The notes beneath the pieces were generated by a model. That model did not search any database. It was not told the DNA's origin and saw nothing but the letters and a program-made list of their open reading frames with translations. 64,000 nt of DNA from UBA6926 sp045562535 (GTDB lineage Bacteria; Chloroflexota; Dehalococcoidia; UBA6926): NCBI GenBank assembly GCA_045562535.1, contig JBJKVP010000004.1, positions 62,001 to 126,000 on the forward strand, written 5' to 3'. Made by a program: the position numbers and the translations under genes. Positions 53,868-63,265 of the stretch are shown one piece after another. The number at the start of each line of letters is the position of its first letter. Position 1 is the stretch's first letter.

Positions 53868-56171
53868 TTACTCATTTCCCATCTTAGTAAAACTAAATAT
53901 TTTTTTGTTGGCTAGAGCCAATAACTCTTTTGATAAATTTCGCCAATCCTCAATCGATATTCTAACATTATGCTGATCACGGTTGTAGGTAGCTTTCCCA
54001 TACGAATCGCCTATTAGGTTCACATATGTAGAGGAACGACGAACTGCTCTCGAAAGCCGATTTGTGTATTCCGTTGGAGTTTCTCCCGATTTTAATCGAA
54101 TACCTGCTAAACGACCCAGTCTCAACAATTTGAAATATGCAGATTCAACGGTTTGAGGATAAGAAAATATAGCTCGCCAAATAATTAGTAAAAAGGCGGC
54201 CAGTGCCATCACAATTAGAGCGATAATAAGTAGAGCAATAATAAATGAGGTTTCTATAATCGAACCAAAAATATTAGTGTAGTCAGCAGCAGGCGAAAAA
54301 TCGTCAGTTGACACGTCTGAACTAAGCAAATCTTCATCTTCAAAAGCAAAACCTGCCAGATCAGCAAGGGTCATCCTATTAATTGACTGAGTCTTCTCTA
54401 AATGGCTATAAAAAGGTGCACCAATAATCCCTACTTCTCTACCAGGTGTAGGTTCAAAAGGAACCCAACCATAATTAGAAAAATATGCCTCTGGCCAAGC
54501 ATGAGCTCCTGATTCTCGGACTATGTAAACATTATTTTGATCATCATATTCTGAATTTAAATAGCCTACTGCTAGGCGACTAGGTATATCAATTGCTCTT
54601 AACATTACAGCCATAGAAGAGCCAAAATAATCGCTATACCCTGCTTTTTCGTTAAAGATAAAATGGTAAACTGCATCTTTGCCTGGTGGGGGCGCTGGAA
54701 TATCTTGAGAATACTTCAAGTTTTCTCTCAAAAAATCACGGATAAGTATAGCTTTTTCGTAATTATTATCGGTTTCTTTAGTTATTTCTTCAGAAAGATT
54801 CGAAAGCTCTCGAGGAAAATTATCGGGCAGCGCTAAATAAGCATTGGATATATTAGAAGAATAATTATTTTCTGAAGAAAAACTTTCGACGAAGCCAAAT
54901 TGTGGCACATATATTTGCACGGTATATTTCTCACCCGGCTGCATAATACGATCACTCTCAAATTTAACGAAATTCTGCCTGGAGTTCACATCCTTTTTTA
55001 AGTAAGTAATTTCCCCAGGTAAACTAGTCCTCAGTGTTATACCCGAGTTATAAAGAGTTTTTGTCGGAGATTTAAGTTCAATAGTCACATTATGGATGCA
55101 TTCAGAGCACTCGCTAAACTGATCCGAGAGCATGATCGGATCTAAAGTACCCATTGGTTGCGAAACGGTTTGGCTGGTTGACCAACCCCAACTATTATAT
55201 TGATTATATGTCCGGGCTCTCCAATAGAACGGTAACCTCGAATCCACTTCCATAACAACATCATCATTAAGAGAAATATTACCTCTAAAAGGCAAATCTG
55301 ATCCGAACGAATATAAAGCCATAGCTCTTCTAGCTGGTAAAGAAGCGAATACCCTTGTCAAGTTCGTTTCTAATTGCCCGATAGGAGCCCTAAGACGGTT
55401 CCAAGTCTCGCCTACGACACTTGGCCCACCCTCTATAGCTGGCAAAAAACTTGAAACTAAAACTACAAATAGCGAGTATGTTATGCCTGCTACCAAAAAT
55501 CTTCGTTTAATACCTCGAGAGAAACTAACCCCTTCACTGTTCCATCGATTGTACATTCCCACAAAAACAAGCCACGAAAGCAAAGATCCCGCCATAATAA
55601 GATACAAATACATCCAGTTCCCAGAATCTCTTGGCAAATAGGTCAAATTAGCAATCAGAACAAATCCAGAAGGTATGATCGAGTAGACACTTTGATATCT
55701 AACGGCAACAAATACAGTTATATAGCTGACTGAAAAGATAAGATAAAGTATAAGAGCGATGAATGGTAGCCTATCTGTGCTAGCTCCACCTTCAATCAAA
55801 GCTAATGCCCAAAAATCTAATCTCCAAGCAAATGACAAGATTTGAGATTCCAAACTTGTACTATCAATAGTGTAAATAGAAAAAAAACATACAACTATGA
55901 GCCCCAAAAAATGAGCCAATAAATGAGGCATTATTACAAACCTTGTTGTTCCAGAAATGGCTAACGCTATAAATGCGCTTAAAACAATCAATGGCACTAC
56001 GCCTGGTAATGATGGAACCCAGTTCGCATCAACAAATGAATAAGCGACAACAGCACTCACTAAAATCGCCAAAACCCAAATAATCCAAACCTGAATAAGT
56101 GTGTTTCGAATTGTATACGTAGCTGTTACCAGTTGTGAGCTTATCCATCCATTTAGTTGAGAAAACTTCAA
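53868..56171 (-). CDS. Transglutaminase-like membrane protein (TgpA/DUF3488 type) with Cys-to-Ser active site
   Basis: The 767-residue protein has about six N-terminal membrane helices (25-255), an extracytoplasmic region with the transglutaminase-like domain (about 480-590), one more helix (about 645-668) and a cytoplasmic DUF4129-like tail (675-760). The core reads AGYSDYFGSSMAVMLRAIDIPSRLAVGY, and then ESGAHAWPEAYFSNYGWVPFEPTPG. In relatives the first motif is GYCDYFASAM; here the catalytic Cys position is Ser513 (AGC codon at 54635-54633), while His557 is kept. Its ATG overlaps the DUF58 stop (ATGA). It closes the moxR-DUF58-transglutaminase operon. Confidence 0.85.
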   Translation of the reverse strand: MKFSQLNGWISSQLVTATYTIRNTLIQVWIIWVLAILVSAVVAYSFVDANWVPSLPGVVPLIVLSAFIALAISGTTRFVIMPHLLAHFLGLIVVCFFSIYTIDSTSLESQILSFAWRLDFWALALIEGGASTDRLPFIALILYLIFSVSYITVFVAVRYQSVYSIIPSGFVLIANLTYLPRDSGNWMYLYLIMAGSLLSWLVFVGMYNRWNSEGVSFSRGIKRRFLVAGITYSLFVVLVSSFLPAIEGGPSVVGETWNRLRAPIGQLETNLTRVFASLPARRAMALYSFGSDLPFRGNISLNDDVVMEVDSRLPFYWRARTYNQYNSWGWSTSQTVSQPMGTLDPIMLSDQFSECSECIHNVTIELKSPTKTLYNSGITLRTSLPGEITYLKKDVNSRQNFVKFESDRIMQPGEKYTVQIYVPQFGFVESFSSENNYSSNISNAYLALPDNFPRELSNLSEEITKETDNNYEKAILIRDFLRENLKYSQDIPAPPPGKDAVYHFIFNEKAGYSDYFGSSMAVMLRAIDIPSRLAVGYLNSEYDDQNNVYIVRESGAHAWPEAYFSNYGWVPFEPTPGREVGIIGAPFYSHLEKTQSINRMTLADLAGFAFEDEDLLSSDVSTDDFSPAADYTNIFGSIIETSFIIALLIIALIVMALAAFLLIIWRAIFSYPQTVESAYFKLLRLGRLAGIRLKSGETPTEYTNRLSRAVRRSSTYVNLIGDSYGKATYNRDQHNVRISIEDWRNLSKELLALANKKIFSFTKMGNE

Positions 56172-57394
56172 TTCATCAACCTCTCACTTGTGGGTTGTCG
56201 CGCATACGTAAAACTTAATGCTTTTGATAAATCATCGCCCTTCCGAACGGAATAAATTGGTATATTAGTATCCAAGTTTTCCTGAATTTCTGGGTTATCC
56301 ACATTGATCAACCCAAATGATTCAAGATCTATAGAAACTAATGCTCCCGGGGCATTGCGTGCAGATAAATAGTTAGTTGCAGCCGTAATTCGCTCAGAAT
56401 CAGACGTAGTTATAATTACAACACCAGCTTGACGACTTAGTCTCGAGATATCTTGTGAAAGCATATTTTTTATTGGTGTGACACCATCGGATCTACAAGA
56501 AGCTAAATATTCGAATATATAGGACAATTGGCGATCTCCTGACCTGGGAGACAGAATAAATTCTTGTGCATCATTTCCCACCAAACCTACTGAGTTGCTA
56601 TTATAAATAAAATGGTTAGCAATCGAAGCAGCAACTGTCACGGCAGTTTCTTCGGTACCATCCAATCCAGTTCCCTGATGAGCGTCCACATTCAGATCTA
56701 AAATTATCCATAAATCATTTTGTATTTCCAACTCAAACTCTTTAACCATTAATTGATTCATCCGTGCGCTGCTAACCCAATGAATTCGATTCATGCTATC
56801 ACTTGAGTTATAACGTCTTACAGAAACAACATTTGGAGTTACATCTGCTGACGCCAAAAATTGAGATGAATCGGAACCGGGATCCACCGATGACAAAGCA
56901 AAATCAGTTATATCTACCACACGAGGATGGACTATTATCGATACGTTACTCCGAATATTGCGATCAGATACAAACAGTCCCAGAGGATCACCAGATGAAA
57001 TATTGATGTCACCCCATTCATACCGACCTCTATTTTGTAAAAGAGCGGGGATTCTATACCATCCCCTGGGTGATCGACCACTAATCCCAGTGACCAGAGA
57101 CTTGACCCCAGGCAAATTTCCCATAGATCTGATTTGGACCCACAATCTTGGCAAAAAAGACCCATTCTCGATCCAAACTAAACGCTCAACCTCTTGCCCA
57201 ACATGGCCAATATCTGGGGTCTTATCAATACCTATGGTTAGCCCTTTCAGAGAAAATTTATTCAAACAATAAGAAACTACAAATGAAACTCCTATAACAA
57301 TAGCGAGAACCGACATCGGCAGAAATCCTGAAGACAAAGCAAGTATTAGTGCTGTCAGAAATAAAACAATAAATACGAAACGCCTAAGTAACAC
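56168..57394 (-). CDS. DUF58 domain protein (vWA-like)
   Basis: The 408-residue protein begins at GTG with AGGGG 8 bases upstream. Two N-terminal membrane helices (about 5-45) precede a beta-rich region and the DUF58 core VVSVRRYNSSDSMNRIHWVSSARMNQLMVKEFE. A von Willebrand A-like fold follows (WIILDLNVDAHQG with a metal-site-like Asp). Proteins of this family act with MoxR ATPases and transglutaminase-like partners, exactly the genes on either side. The process served by these systems is not settled. Confidence 0.87.
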   Translation of the reverse strand: MLLRRFVFIVLFLTALILALSSGFLPMSVLAIVIGVSFVVSYCLNKFSLKGLTIGIDKTPDIGHVGQEVERLVWIENGSFLPRLWVQIRSMGNLPGVKSLVTGISGRSPRGWYRIPALLQNRGRYEWGDINISSGDPLGLFVSDRNIRSNVSIIVHPRVVDITDFALSSVDPGSDSSQFLASADVTPNVVSVRRYNSSDSMNRIHWVSSARMNQLMVKEFELEIQNDLWIILDLNVDAHQGTGLDGTEETAVTVAASIANHFIYNSNSVGLVGNDAQEFILSPRSGDRQLSYIFEYLASCRSDGVTPIKNMLSQDISRLSRQAGVVIITTSDSERITAATNYLSARNAPGALVSIDLESFGLINVDNPEIQENLDTNIPIYSVRKGDDLSKALSFTYARQPTSERLMN

Positions 57395-57405
57395 TCAGAA
57401 TACCC

Positions 57406-58380
57406 CTAGTCTTTCAACCAGCTCCTTGGAGCTGCCCCTGGAATGGGGATATCTTCGACAATTTCTCGAATTACTTCGTTTACTAAAGTTCCTTGCATTC
57501 TGGAATTCGAAGTCAGGACAATTCTGTGAGAAATAATTGGTTCTAATAAGTTCTTGACGTCATCTGGTAAAACATAATCTCTACCTTCGATAAGTGCTCT
57601 AGCCTGGGCCCCTCTCACCAAATTAAGTGAACCTCGGGGTGAAGCACCAAGAAAAATCGCGGGATGCTTACGGGTAGCCTGGACGATATCCACGGCATAT
57701 TTTTTCACTAAATCGTCTATGTAAATATTTCTCACTGATTCTTGCAAGTCCAGTATTAATTCTGCTGAAATTACTGAATTGAGACTATCGATTGGATGTT
57801 CCAATCTCGTCAATTCAACTATTTCTAACTCTGTTTCAGCGGATGGGTAACCTAGATTTATCCGTAGGAAAAATCTATCCCTCTGGGCCTCAGGAAGAAG
57901 AAAAGTTCCTTCATGTTCCAAAGGATTTTGTGTGGCTATCACAAAGAAAGGCTTTGGAAGTAAGTGAGAGACCCCATCGATTGTAATTTGCGATTCTTCC
58001 ATAGCTTCAAGTAAAGCTGATTGAGTCTTGGGAGTTCCTCGATTAATCTCATCTGCAAGAACCATATTGGACATAATCGGCCCTGGCCGAAATTCAAATT
58101 CGCTAGTCTGTTGATTAAATAAGTTAACCCCTATTAGATCACTAGGCAGTAAATCAGGAACAAATTGCACTCTATTAAAAGTCAACCCCAAAGACACCGC
58201 AAGACTCCGAGCAAGCATTGTTTTACCAACTCCTGGGAGATCTTCAATCAATATATGCCCGCCACTAATAATTGCCGTAACTGCCAATTCTGCAACCGAC
58301 CTTTTTCCTATTATTACTTTTTCCAAATTATCAATGACAGATAATGCAGCCTGTTTTTCTGCACCTAATTCACTAGCCAT
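57406..58380 (-). CDS. MoxR-family AAA+ ATPase
   Basis: The 324-residue ATPase shows IIGKRSVAELAVTAIISGGHILIEDLPGVGKTMLARSLA (Walker A within), VQFVPDLLPSDLIGVNLF, the Walker B VLADEINRGTPKTQSALLEAMEE, the sensor ATQNPLEHEGTFLLPEAQRDRF and ASPRGSLNLVRGAQARAL. MoxR proteins act as chaperones that insert cofactors or assemble membrane complexes, generally together with DUF58/vWA proteins. It is the first gene of the three-gene operon. Confidence 0.93.
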   Translation of the reverse strand: MASELGAEKQAALSVIDNLEKVIIGKRSVAELAVTAIISGGHILIEDLPGVGKTMLARSLAVSLGLTFNRVQFVPDLLPSDLIGVNLFNQQTSEFEFRPGPIMSNMVLADEINRGTPKTQSALLEAMEESQITIDGVSHLLPKPFFVIATQNPLEHEGTFLLPEAQRDRFFLRINLGYPSAETELEIVELTRLEHPIDSLNSVISAELILDLQESVRNIYIDDLVKKYAVDIVQATRKHPAIFLGASPRGSLNLVRGAQARALIEGRDYVLPDDVKNLLEPIISHRIVLTSNSRMQGTLVNEVIREIVEDIPIPGAAPRSWLKD

Positions 58381-58477
58381 TTACAAATTACCCTCCACAA
58401 GCTCTAATATACCAACTAATCATGATGATTTAGTATTAACATCTATAAGCAAATATGAATAAAGGACTACAGTATAA

Positions 58478-59155
58478 ATGTTTGAAGAGCAGGAACCAAT
58501 GAGATCGGCGTTAATTGTGGCTGGCGGCGATCTTAGCATGACCCCAAGAATTCAAACAATCATAGATGCAGCAGATTACATCGTTGCAGCAGATTCAGGG
58601 GTTGAGCATTGCCTTAACTATAAAATCACCCCCGATTTAGTCATAGGAGATTTTGACTCTGCTTCATCAGCATCCATAGAAATTGCTAAAAAACTTAACT
58701 GGAATATCGATACTTTCCCTAAAGAAAAGGATAAAACCGACGGTGAATTAGCATTGCTAAAAGCATTGGAGACCAAATCTAAAAAGATTTGGATTATCGG
58801 AGGAATTTCTGGAAAAGACAGATTCGATCACGGAATTGGGAACCTGTTTCTCATAACCTCTGAGATCCTAGAAAATACCCTTGTATCAATGGTTGATGGT
58901 AACCGCGAGATTCATATACTTAGATCGAATCAATCTATCCAGTTAGAAGGAACCTTTGCTGATACCATTTCAATGATTTCGGTCGAACGAGAAACACAAG
59001 GGGTGACATCTTGGGGTTTAAAGTATGATTTGTTAGGCATAAGTCTCTCTAGAGGTTCAACACGAGGTATAAGTAATTCCTTTATATGGGCTAAAGCAGA
59101 AGTTTCCATTACAAAAGGTTTACTATTAATTATTATAGATCGAAAAATCAAATAA
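58478..59155 (+). CDS. thiN: Thiamine pyrophosphokinase
   Basis: The 225-residue enzyme transfers pyrophosphate from ATP to thiamine. It shows LIVAGGDLSM, VAADSGVEHCLNY, PDLVIGDFDSAS, FPKEKDKTDGELAL and GGISGKDRFDHGIGNLFLI, all typical of ThiN. A second in-frame ATG at 58499 (ATGAGATCGGCG) is a possible start, as AGGA lies 4 bases before it. It converges with the thiamine ABC transporter genes, so uptake and activation of thiamine are adjacent. Confidence 0.93.
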   Translation: MFEEQEPMRSALIVAGGDLSMTPRIQTIIDAADYIVAADSGVEHCLNYKITPDLVIGDFDSASSASIEIAKKLNWNIDTFPKEKDKTDGELALLKALETKSKKIWIIGGISGKDRFDHGIGNLFLITSEILENTLVSMVDGNREIHILRSNQSIQLEGTFADTISMISVERETQGVTSWGLKYDLLGISLSRGSTRGISNSFIWAKAEVSITKGLLLIIIDRKIK

Positions 59156-59183
59156 TACTCAACTATCACCATTTGCTAATGCA

Positions 59184-60257
59184 TCACCAAGGTAATAGTT
59201 CGGTTTCATCCAGTTTGATATGAAGATTAGTATAATCCCCAACCTCGAATTCCTGAGTAACGGTAACAATATTTTCTCTAGATATTAGTATATATTCGTT
59301 ATCCACAAGTATTCGATATTCGAAATACCCTGGGCCTACGCTGACCTCTTGGATCTCGCCTCTCAAAGAATCATTGGTTTCGTCATTTAAAACAATAGAA
59401 TAGGGAGAAATTATTAGAGTATGCTCGCTCTTTAAATTATCAATATCAAATTTGCCCACAGGTAGTTCCCAGCGGCCAAAAAAACTATCAATGACTAACT
59501 TATTATTTATATATTTGGGCTGCACGGAAAACATATTAGGAGTACCTAGAAAATCCGCAACGAATTTAGTAGCAGGCCTTGAAATCATTTGTATTGGAGT
59601 TCCCATTTGTTCAATCAAGCCATCATTCAATAGAATAATTCGATCTCCTATAGTAAACGCTTCTTCTTGGTCATGAGTTACATATAGTACAGACAATTCC
59701 ATGCTTCGAAATAGATCTTTCATTTCTCTAAGAAGTTCATATCGGAGTTTACGATCAAGTGAACCCAGTGGTTCATCAAGCATCAACACGGGAGGATTGG
59801 GAGCCAGGGCTCTCGCTAACGCCACTCGTTGGCTTTCTCCTCCAGATAAAGTATCTGTAGATCTCGAATTAAGGTGGGATATTCTAAGAAATGAAAGTAA
59901 GTCTTCTACTCTGTTCTTTATATCGGGTTTACGCCAGTTATCCATCCTGAGACCAAAAGCTATATTATCAAACACATTTAAATGCGGGAAAAGAGAAAGA
60001 TCTTGAAACATTAATCCAATCCCTCTTTTATGAGGAGCCAGTCCCGAAACATCCAAATCGTTCAATGTAATTGTTCCAGAATCCAAAGATTCTAAACCTG
60101 CAATCAACCTAAGTAGAGTACTTTTCCCAGAACCACTGGGACCTAGCACTGCAATAATTTCTTTTTTTGAAAGAGAAAAATTCACTCCAGAAAGAACGCC
60201 TTGATTCCCATCAAAGGTTTTCGATATATTATTAACTTCAAGGATTGAATGTTCCAT
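59184..60257 (-). CDS. Thiamine-type ABC transporter ATPase
   Basis: The 357-residue ATPase has Walker A GPSGSGKSTLLRLIAG, the Q-loop MFQDLSLFPHL, signature LSGGESQRVALARALAP, Walker B VLMLDEPLGSLD, and the H-loop YVTHDQEEAFT. A C-terminal TOBE domain (about 240-357) places it in the spermidine/iron/thiamine importer group. Its ATG overlaps the permease stop by one base (TGATG). With the ThiB-like binding protein and TPP riboswitch upstream, the substrate is thiamine or a derivative. Confidence 0.9.
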   Translation of the reverse strand: MEHSILEVNNISKTFDGNQGVLSGVNFSLSKKEIIAVLGPSGSGKSTLLRLIAGLESLDSGTITLNDLDVSGLAPHKRGIGLMFQDLSLFPHLNVFDNIAFGLRMDNWRKPDIKNRVEDLLSFLRISHLNSRSTDTLSGGESQRVALARALAPNPPVLMLDEPLGSLDRKLRYELLREMKDLFRSMELSVLYVTHDQEEAFTIGDRIILLNDGLIEQMGTPIQMISRPATKFVADFLGTPNMFSVQPKYINNKLVIDSFFGRWELPVGKFDIDNLKSEHTLIISPYSIVLNDETNDSLRGEIQEVSVGPGYFEYRILVDNEYILISRENIVTVTQEFEVGDYTNLHIKLDETELLPW

Positions 60258-61906
60258 CAGAAATCACCCCACCCCTTATATCTAAATTTCTCAATAAAAA
60301 TAAAACCAGCCACCGCTATCGCCATCAGAATACCGCTCATCGCTAAAGCATGTTCAAAATTGGATTGGCCTGGTTGAGATAGATATCTATAAATATGCAC
60401 AGGGATTGTAGAATGCTCGGGTCTACTTATCAATAAACTCGCGCCAAATTCACCCATTGATATAGCAAATGAGAAAACCGCGCCAACCAGTATAGATCTT
60501 GAGATTATGGGTAATTCTAACCGGGCAAAGAGAGCCCATGGAGAAGCTCCTAAACTAATTGCAGAACCGGTCAAATTCGGTCCGATCGAATTGAGTGTTG
60601 GCAATATTATCCTTACAACAAAAGGATACGAAATTAGAATATGAGCCACTACTAAGGGTATCCACGTTGTTCGAAAATCAATAAATGCAGTATGCAGCCC
60701 AGTGAGCAAAGCAAGACCTAAAACTACGGAAGATATTCCTAATGTGGACATATAAAACGAATCAATCAGACTTTTATATTTAGATTTTCCTTTAGACAAA
60801 TAATAACTAACACAAATACCTAAAGGAACTGAAAATAATACCGTTAGCATCCCAAATAATAGAGAGTTACCAACTACTTTGATAGGAGAAAGAAAAAAGT
60901 ACGAATCATTAATATTTATAAATAGGCTTTTATATGAATCAAAACTAAAAGCTCCGTCTGACAAAAAAGATCTCATAAGTAAAATTAAATAGGGTGACAT
61001 GATAATAATTATAGTTACGAGAAATAAGCAAACCTGAATGAAATCTTTTTTGGAATTTATCTTTGTGTAGCGCCGTTCCCCCTTAGCTAATTTAAGAGTT
61101 CTATTGGCACGAGTTTGAAAAACACTATAAATCAGTAGAATCAACGTGGTGAATATGATTTGTATAAAGGAGAGGCAAACCGCAACCGATAGATCAAGAT
61201 ATTTAAAAGTAGAATAATAAATTTCAGTTTCAAGAGTTGAAAAAAGTCCGCCTCCAAGGATTAAAATTACACCAAAACTGGTAAAGGTAAACATGAAAAC
61301 TAGAGAGCTCGCTGCGATTAATGCGGGCTTGAGAACGGGTAATGTAACATTAAAAAATATTTGGTTCGGTGAAGCACCTAACACAGAAGCAACTTCCGTA
61401 ATATTCTTATTGAGGTTAGACCAAAAATTTGACACCAACCTAACAACAATACTGAACTCAAATATTACATGGGCAATTAAGATAAGGACTAAACTTCCAT
61501 TATTTCCAAAACCGGAAAAATTAATATGCTGAAAAAAGGTATTCATAAGAGGGTTCTGAGGACCAAAAAATACCAACAAAGCTATAACTAAAACGATGGG
61601 CGGCATAATAAAAGGTACTGTCAATAAAGCTAGAACTATAGATTTACCAGGGAATTCATATTTTGATAAAATATAGCAGCATGGCATAGCTGTAAGCAAA
61701 ACCAGAATAGTAGATACCGTCGCCTGACTTAAGGTAAAACCAATAACATCCAAATAATATGGATCTCGAACTACTGAAAACAAAGTTTCTAAATATGATC
61801 GGCTGTTTAACTCATCTACCGCCAGTGCTAAGTTTACAATCGGAATATACAAGAACGCAGCCAAAAAAAGCAGTGGGGAAACTTTGACCAAAATTGAAAG
61901 ATTCAT
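60257..61906 (-). CDS. ABC transporter permease, fused two-domain (ThiP-like)
   Basis: The 549-residue permease has about 12 helices in two homologous halves (residues 1-265 and 290-549). Each half has an EAA-type loop: EVASVLGASPNQIFFNVTLP and GSAISLGASPWALFARLELP. This double permease is typical of ThiP- and AfuB-type importers. I start at the ATG at 61906, since a GTG at 61912 only adds two residues. It lies between ThiB and the ATPase and is co-transcribed with both. Confidence 0.9.
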   Translation of the reverse strand: MNLSILVKVSPLLFLAAFLYIPIVNLALAVDELNSRSYLETLFSVVRDPYYLDVIGFTLSQATVSTILVLLTAMPCCYILSKYEFPGKSIVLALLTVPFIMPPIVLVIALLVFFGPQNPLMNTFFQHINFSGFGNNGSLVLILIAHVIFEFSIVVRLVSNFWSNLNKNITEVASVLGASPNQIFFNVTLPVLKPALIAASSLVFMFTFTSFGVILILGGGLFSTLETEIYYSTFKYLDLSVAVCLSFIQIIFTTLILLIYSVFQTRANRTLKLAKGERRYTKINSKKDFIQVCLFLVTIIIIMSPYLILLMRSFLSDGAFSFDSYKSLFININDSYFFLSPIKVVGNSLLFGMLTVLFSVPLGICVSYYLSKGKSKYKSLIDSFYMSTLGISSVVLGLALLTGLHTAFIDFRTTWIPLVVAHILISYPFVVRIILPTLNSIGPNLTGSAISLGASPWALFARLELPIISRSILVGAVFSFAISMGEFGASLLISRPEHSTIPVHIYRYLSQPGQSNFEHALAMSGILMAIAVAGFIFIEKFRYKGWGDF

Positions 61907-61912
61907 GATCAC

Positions 61913-63010
61913 TTATCGGCGAACAACTATATCCACCCAATCCGAAATCCATTTATCCAAGTCTTGAGCAGAAGCATTTAATTGAATTTCTGGTTTAGAA
62001 TCAGGTTCAGGAGCAAATTGGAATATTTTTGGAACAAGCGCTTTCTTGTTTACAGGATAAACCCACATTCTTGTAGGAAAATCCTCTTGGAATCTTTTAT
62101 TTAGAGCATAATCGATGAAACGTTCTGCCAGTCTCTGATTGTTTGAACCTCTTAAAATTCCAATTGTTTCTACTTGCAAAAACACAGCGTTCTTGTTCAT
62201 CAAAACGCCAGTCGGAGGAGAGTCCATTGTTCCATCAGAATAATATACTTCAGCTGCAGGGCTAGTTGAATAACTTACAACTAAGGGTCGGTCACCACCC
62301 CATAAACTAAACGCCGTATAGTAGGCATCGCTCCATCCATCGCTTACCTTTACATCGTTAGACTTAAGATCAGACCAATATTCTTTCCAAGTATAGTCTC
62401 CGTCCTCACCAAATCTATTAATTGTTGTCAGCAAAAATGCCAATCCAGGAGAAGAAGTCGCCGGGTTCTGAACAACAAGTTTACCTCTCCATTTTTCAGT
62501 AGTTAACTCATATAAATCGCTGGGAGGTGTCAATTGGTTAGAATCTATCCATGATAAATCATAATTAACTGCAACATATCCGTAATCAATAGGAGTAACC
62601 CTATATTTTGGATCAATATGAAATTTTTCCGGTACCTGATCTACCAAAGGAGATCTATAAGGAATGAAAAGGGATTCTTTTAAAGCTCTATTTAAAAAAG
62701 TATTATCTATTCCGTAAATCAAATCTGCTATGGGAGCATCTTTCGTTAAAATTGCTTTAGTTAAGATTTCCCCTGCATCTCCGCCTTTTTGAATAATCAC
62801 TTCTACATTGTAATCATGTTCAAATTGATCGATCAGCTCTTCCCCAATATCAAAGCTATCATGAGTCAATATAATAAGTGGCTTATCCGTTGAGTTATCA
62901 ATCGTACAGCCCTGCACTACCGTAGCTAAAATAATAACAGCGAGTAATAATTTGGATTTGTTTTTGAACAACCGTAACCATCGGTCCATGACTAATAGGT
63001 TTAGCTTCAT
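61913..63010 (-). CDS. Thiamine ABC transporter substrate-binding lipoprotein
   Basis: The 365-residue protein starts at the ATG at 63010 (GGAGGG about 9 bases upstream, inside the riboswitch 3' end). Its N-terminus is a lipoprotein signal with TVVQGC before Cys. The mature part is a class D-type periplasmic binding protein related to ThiB: LIILTHDSFDIGEELI, VIIQKGGDAGEILTKAIL, DLIYGIDNTFLNRAL, VTPIDYGYVAVNYDL and VSYSTSPAAEVYY. The longer frame from 63067 lies within the riboswitch and is not used. Confidence 0.93.
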   Translation of the reverse strand: MKLNLLVMDRWLRLFKNKSKLLLAVIILATVVQGCTIDNSTDKPLIILTHDSFDIGEELIDQFEHDYNVEVIIQKGGDAGEILTKAILTKDAPIADLIYGIDNTFLNRALKESLFIPYRSPLVDQVPEKFHIDPKYRVTPIDYGYVAVNYDLSWIDSNQLTPPSDLYELTTEKWRGKLVVQNPATSSPGLAFLLTTINRFGEDGDYTWKEYWSDLKSNDVKVSDGWSDAYYTAFSLWGGDRPLVVSYSTSPAAEVYYSDGTMDSPPTGVLMNKNAVFLQVETIGILRGSNNQRLAERFIDYALNKRFQEDFPTRMWVYPVNKKALVPKIFQFAPEPDSKPEIQLNASAQDLDKWISDWVDIVVRR

Positions 63011-63017
63011 GATAGTT

Positions 63018-63100
63018 TTCCCTCCGCCGGAATTACCCAGACAGGTTCTAACGGTCGCCTTAATCAAATTAAGGCCTCTCAGCCAGGAAACCTAGCTCCC
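63018..63100 (-). promoter_or_regulatory. TPP riboswitch
   Basis: The minus strand carries the THI-box consensus: GGGAGCTAGG then CTGGCTGAGAGG, a variable P3 hairpin (CCTTAAT-TTG-ATTAAGG), ACCGTTAGAACCTGTCTGG, GTAATTCCGGCGGAGGGA. The elements CTGAGA, GAACCTG and GGAGGG correspond to the pyrimidine- and pyrophosphate-binding parts. The last segment contains the ribosome site of the ThiB gene, so ligand binding likely blocks translation start (no terminator follows). Confidence 0.95.
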
Positions 63101-63265
63101 GAAGACGTTACTCGATATTTATAACAGGAGAATTTTAATAAGTAAATAGTTTACATTTGCCGCGAGAATCGATTGGCTAGTAGAATGATAGATAACAGAT
63201 CTTTAGAGGATACTAAATATATTTAAGATGGATATTAATTAATTGGGAAGTGAGGATTAATTATT

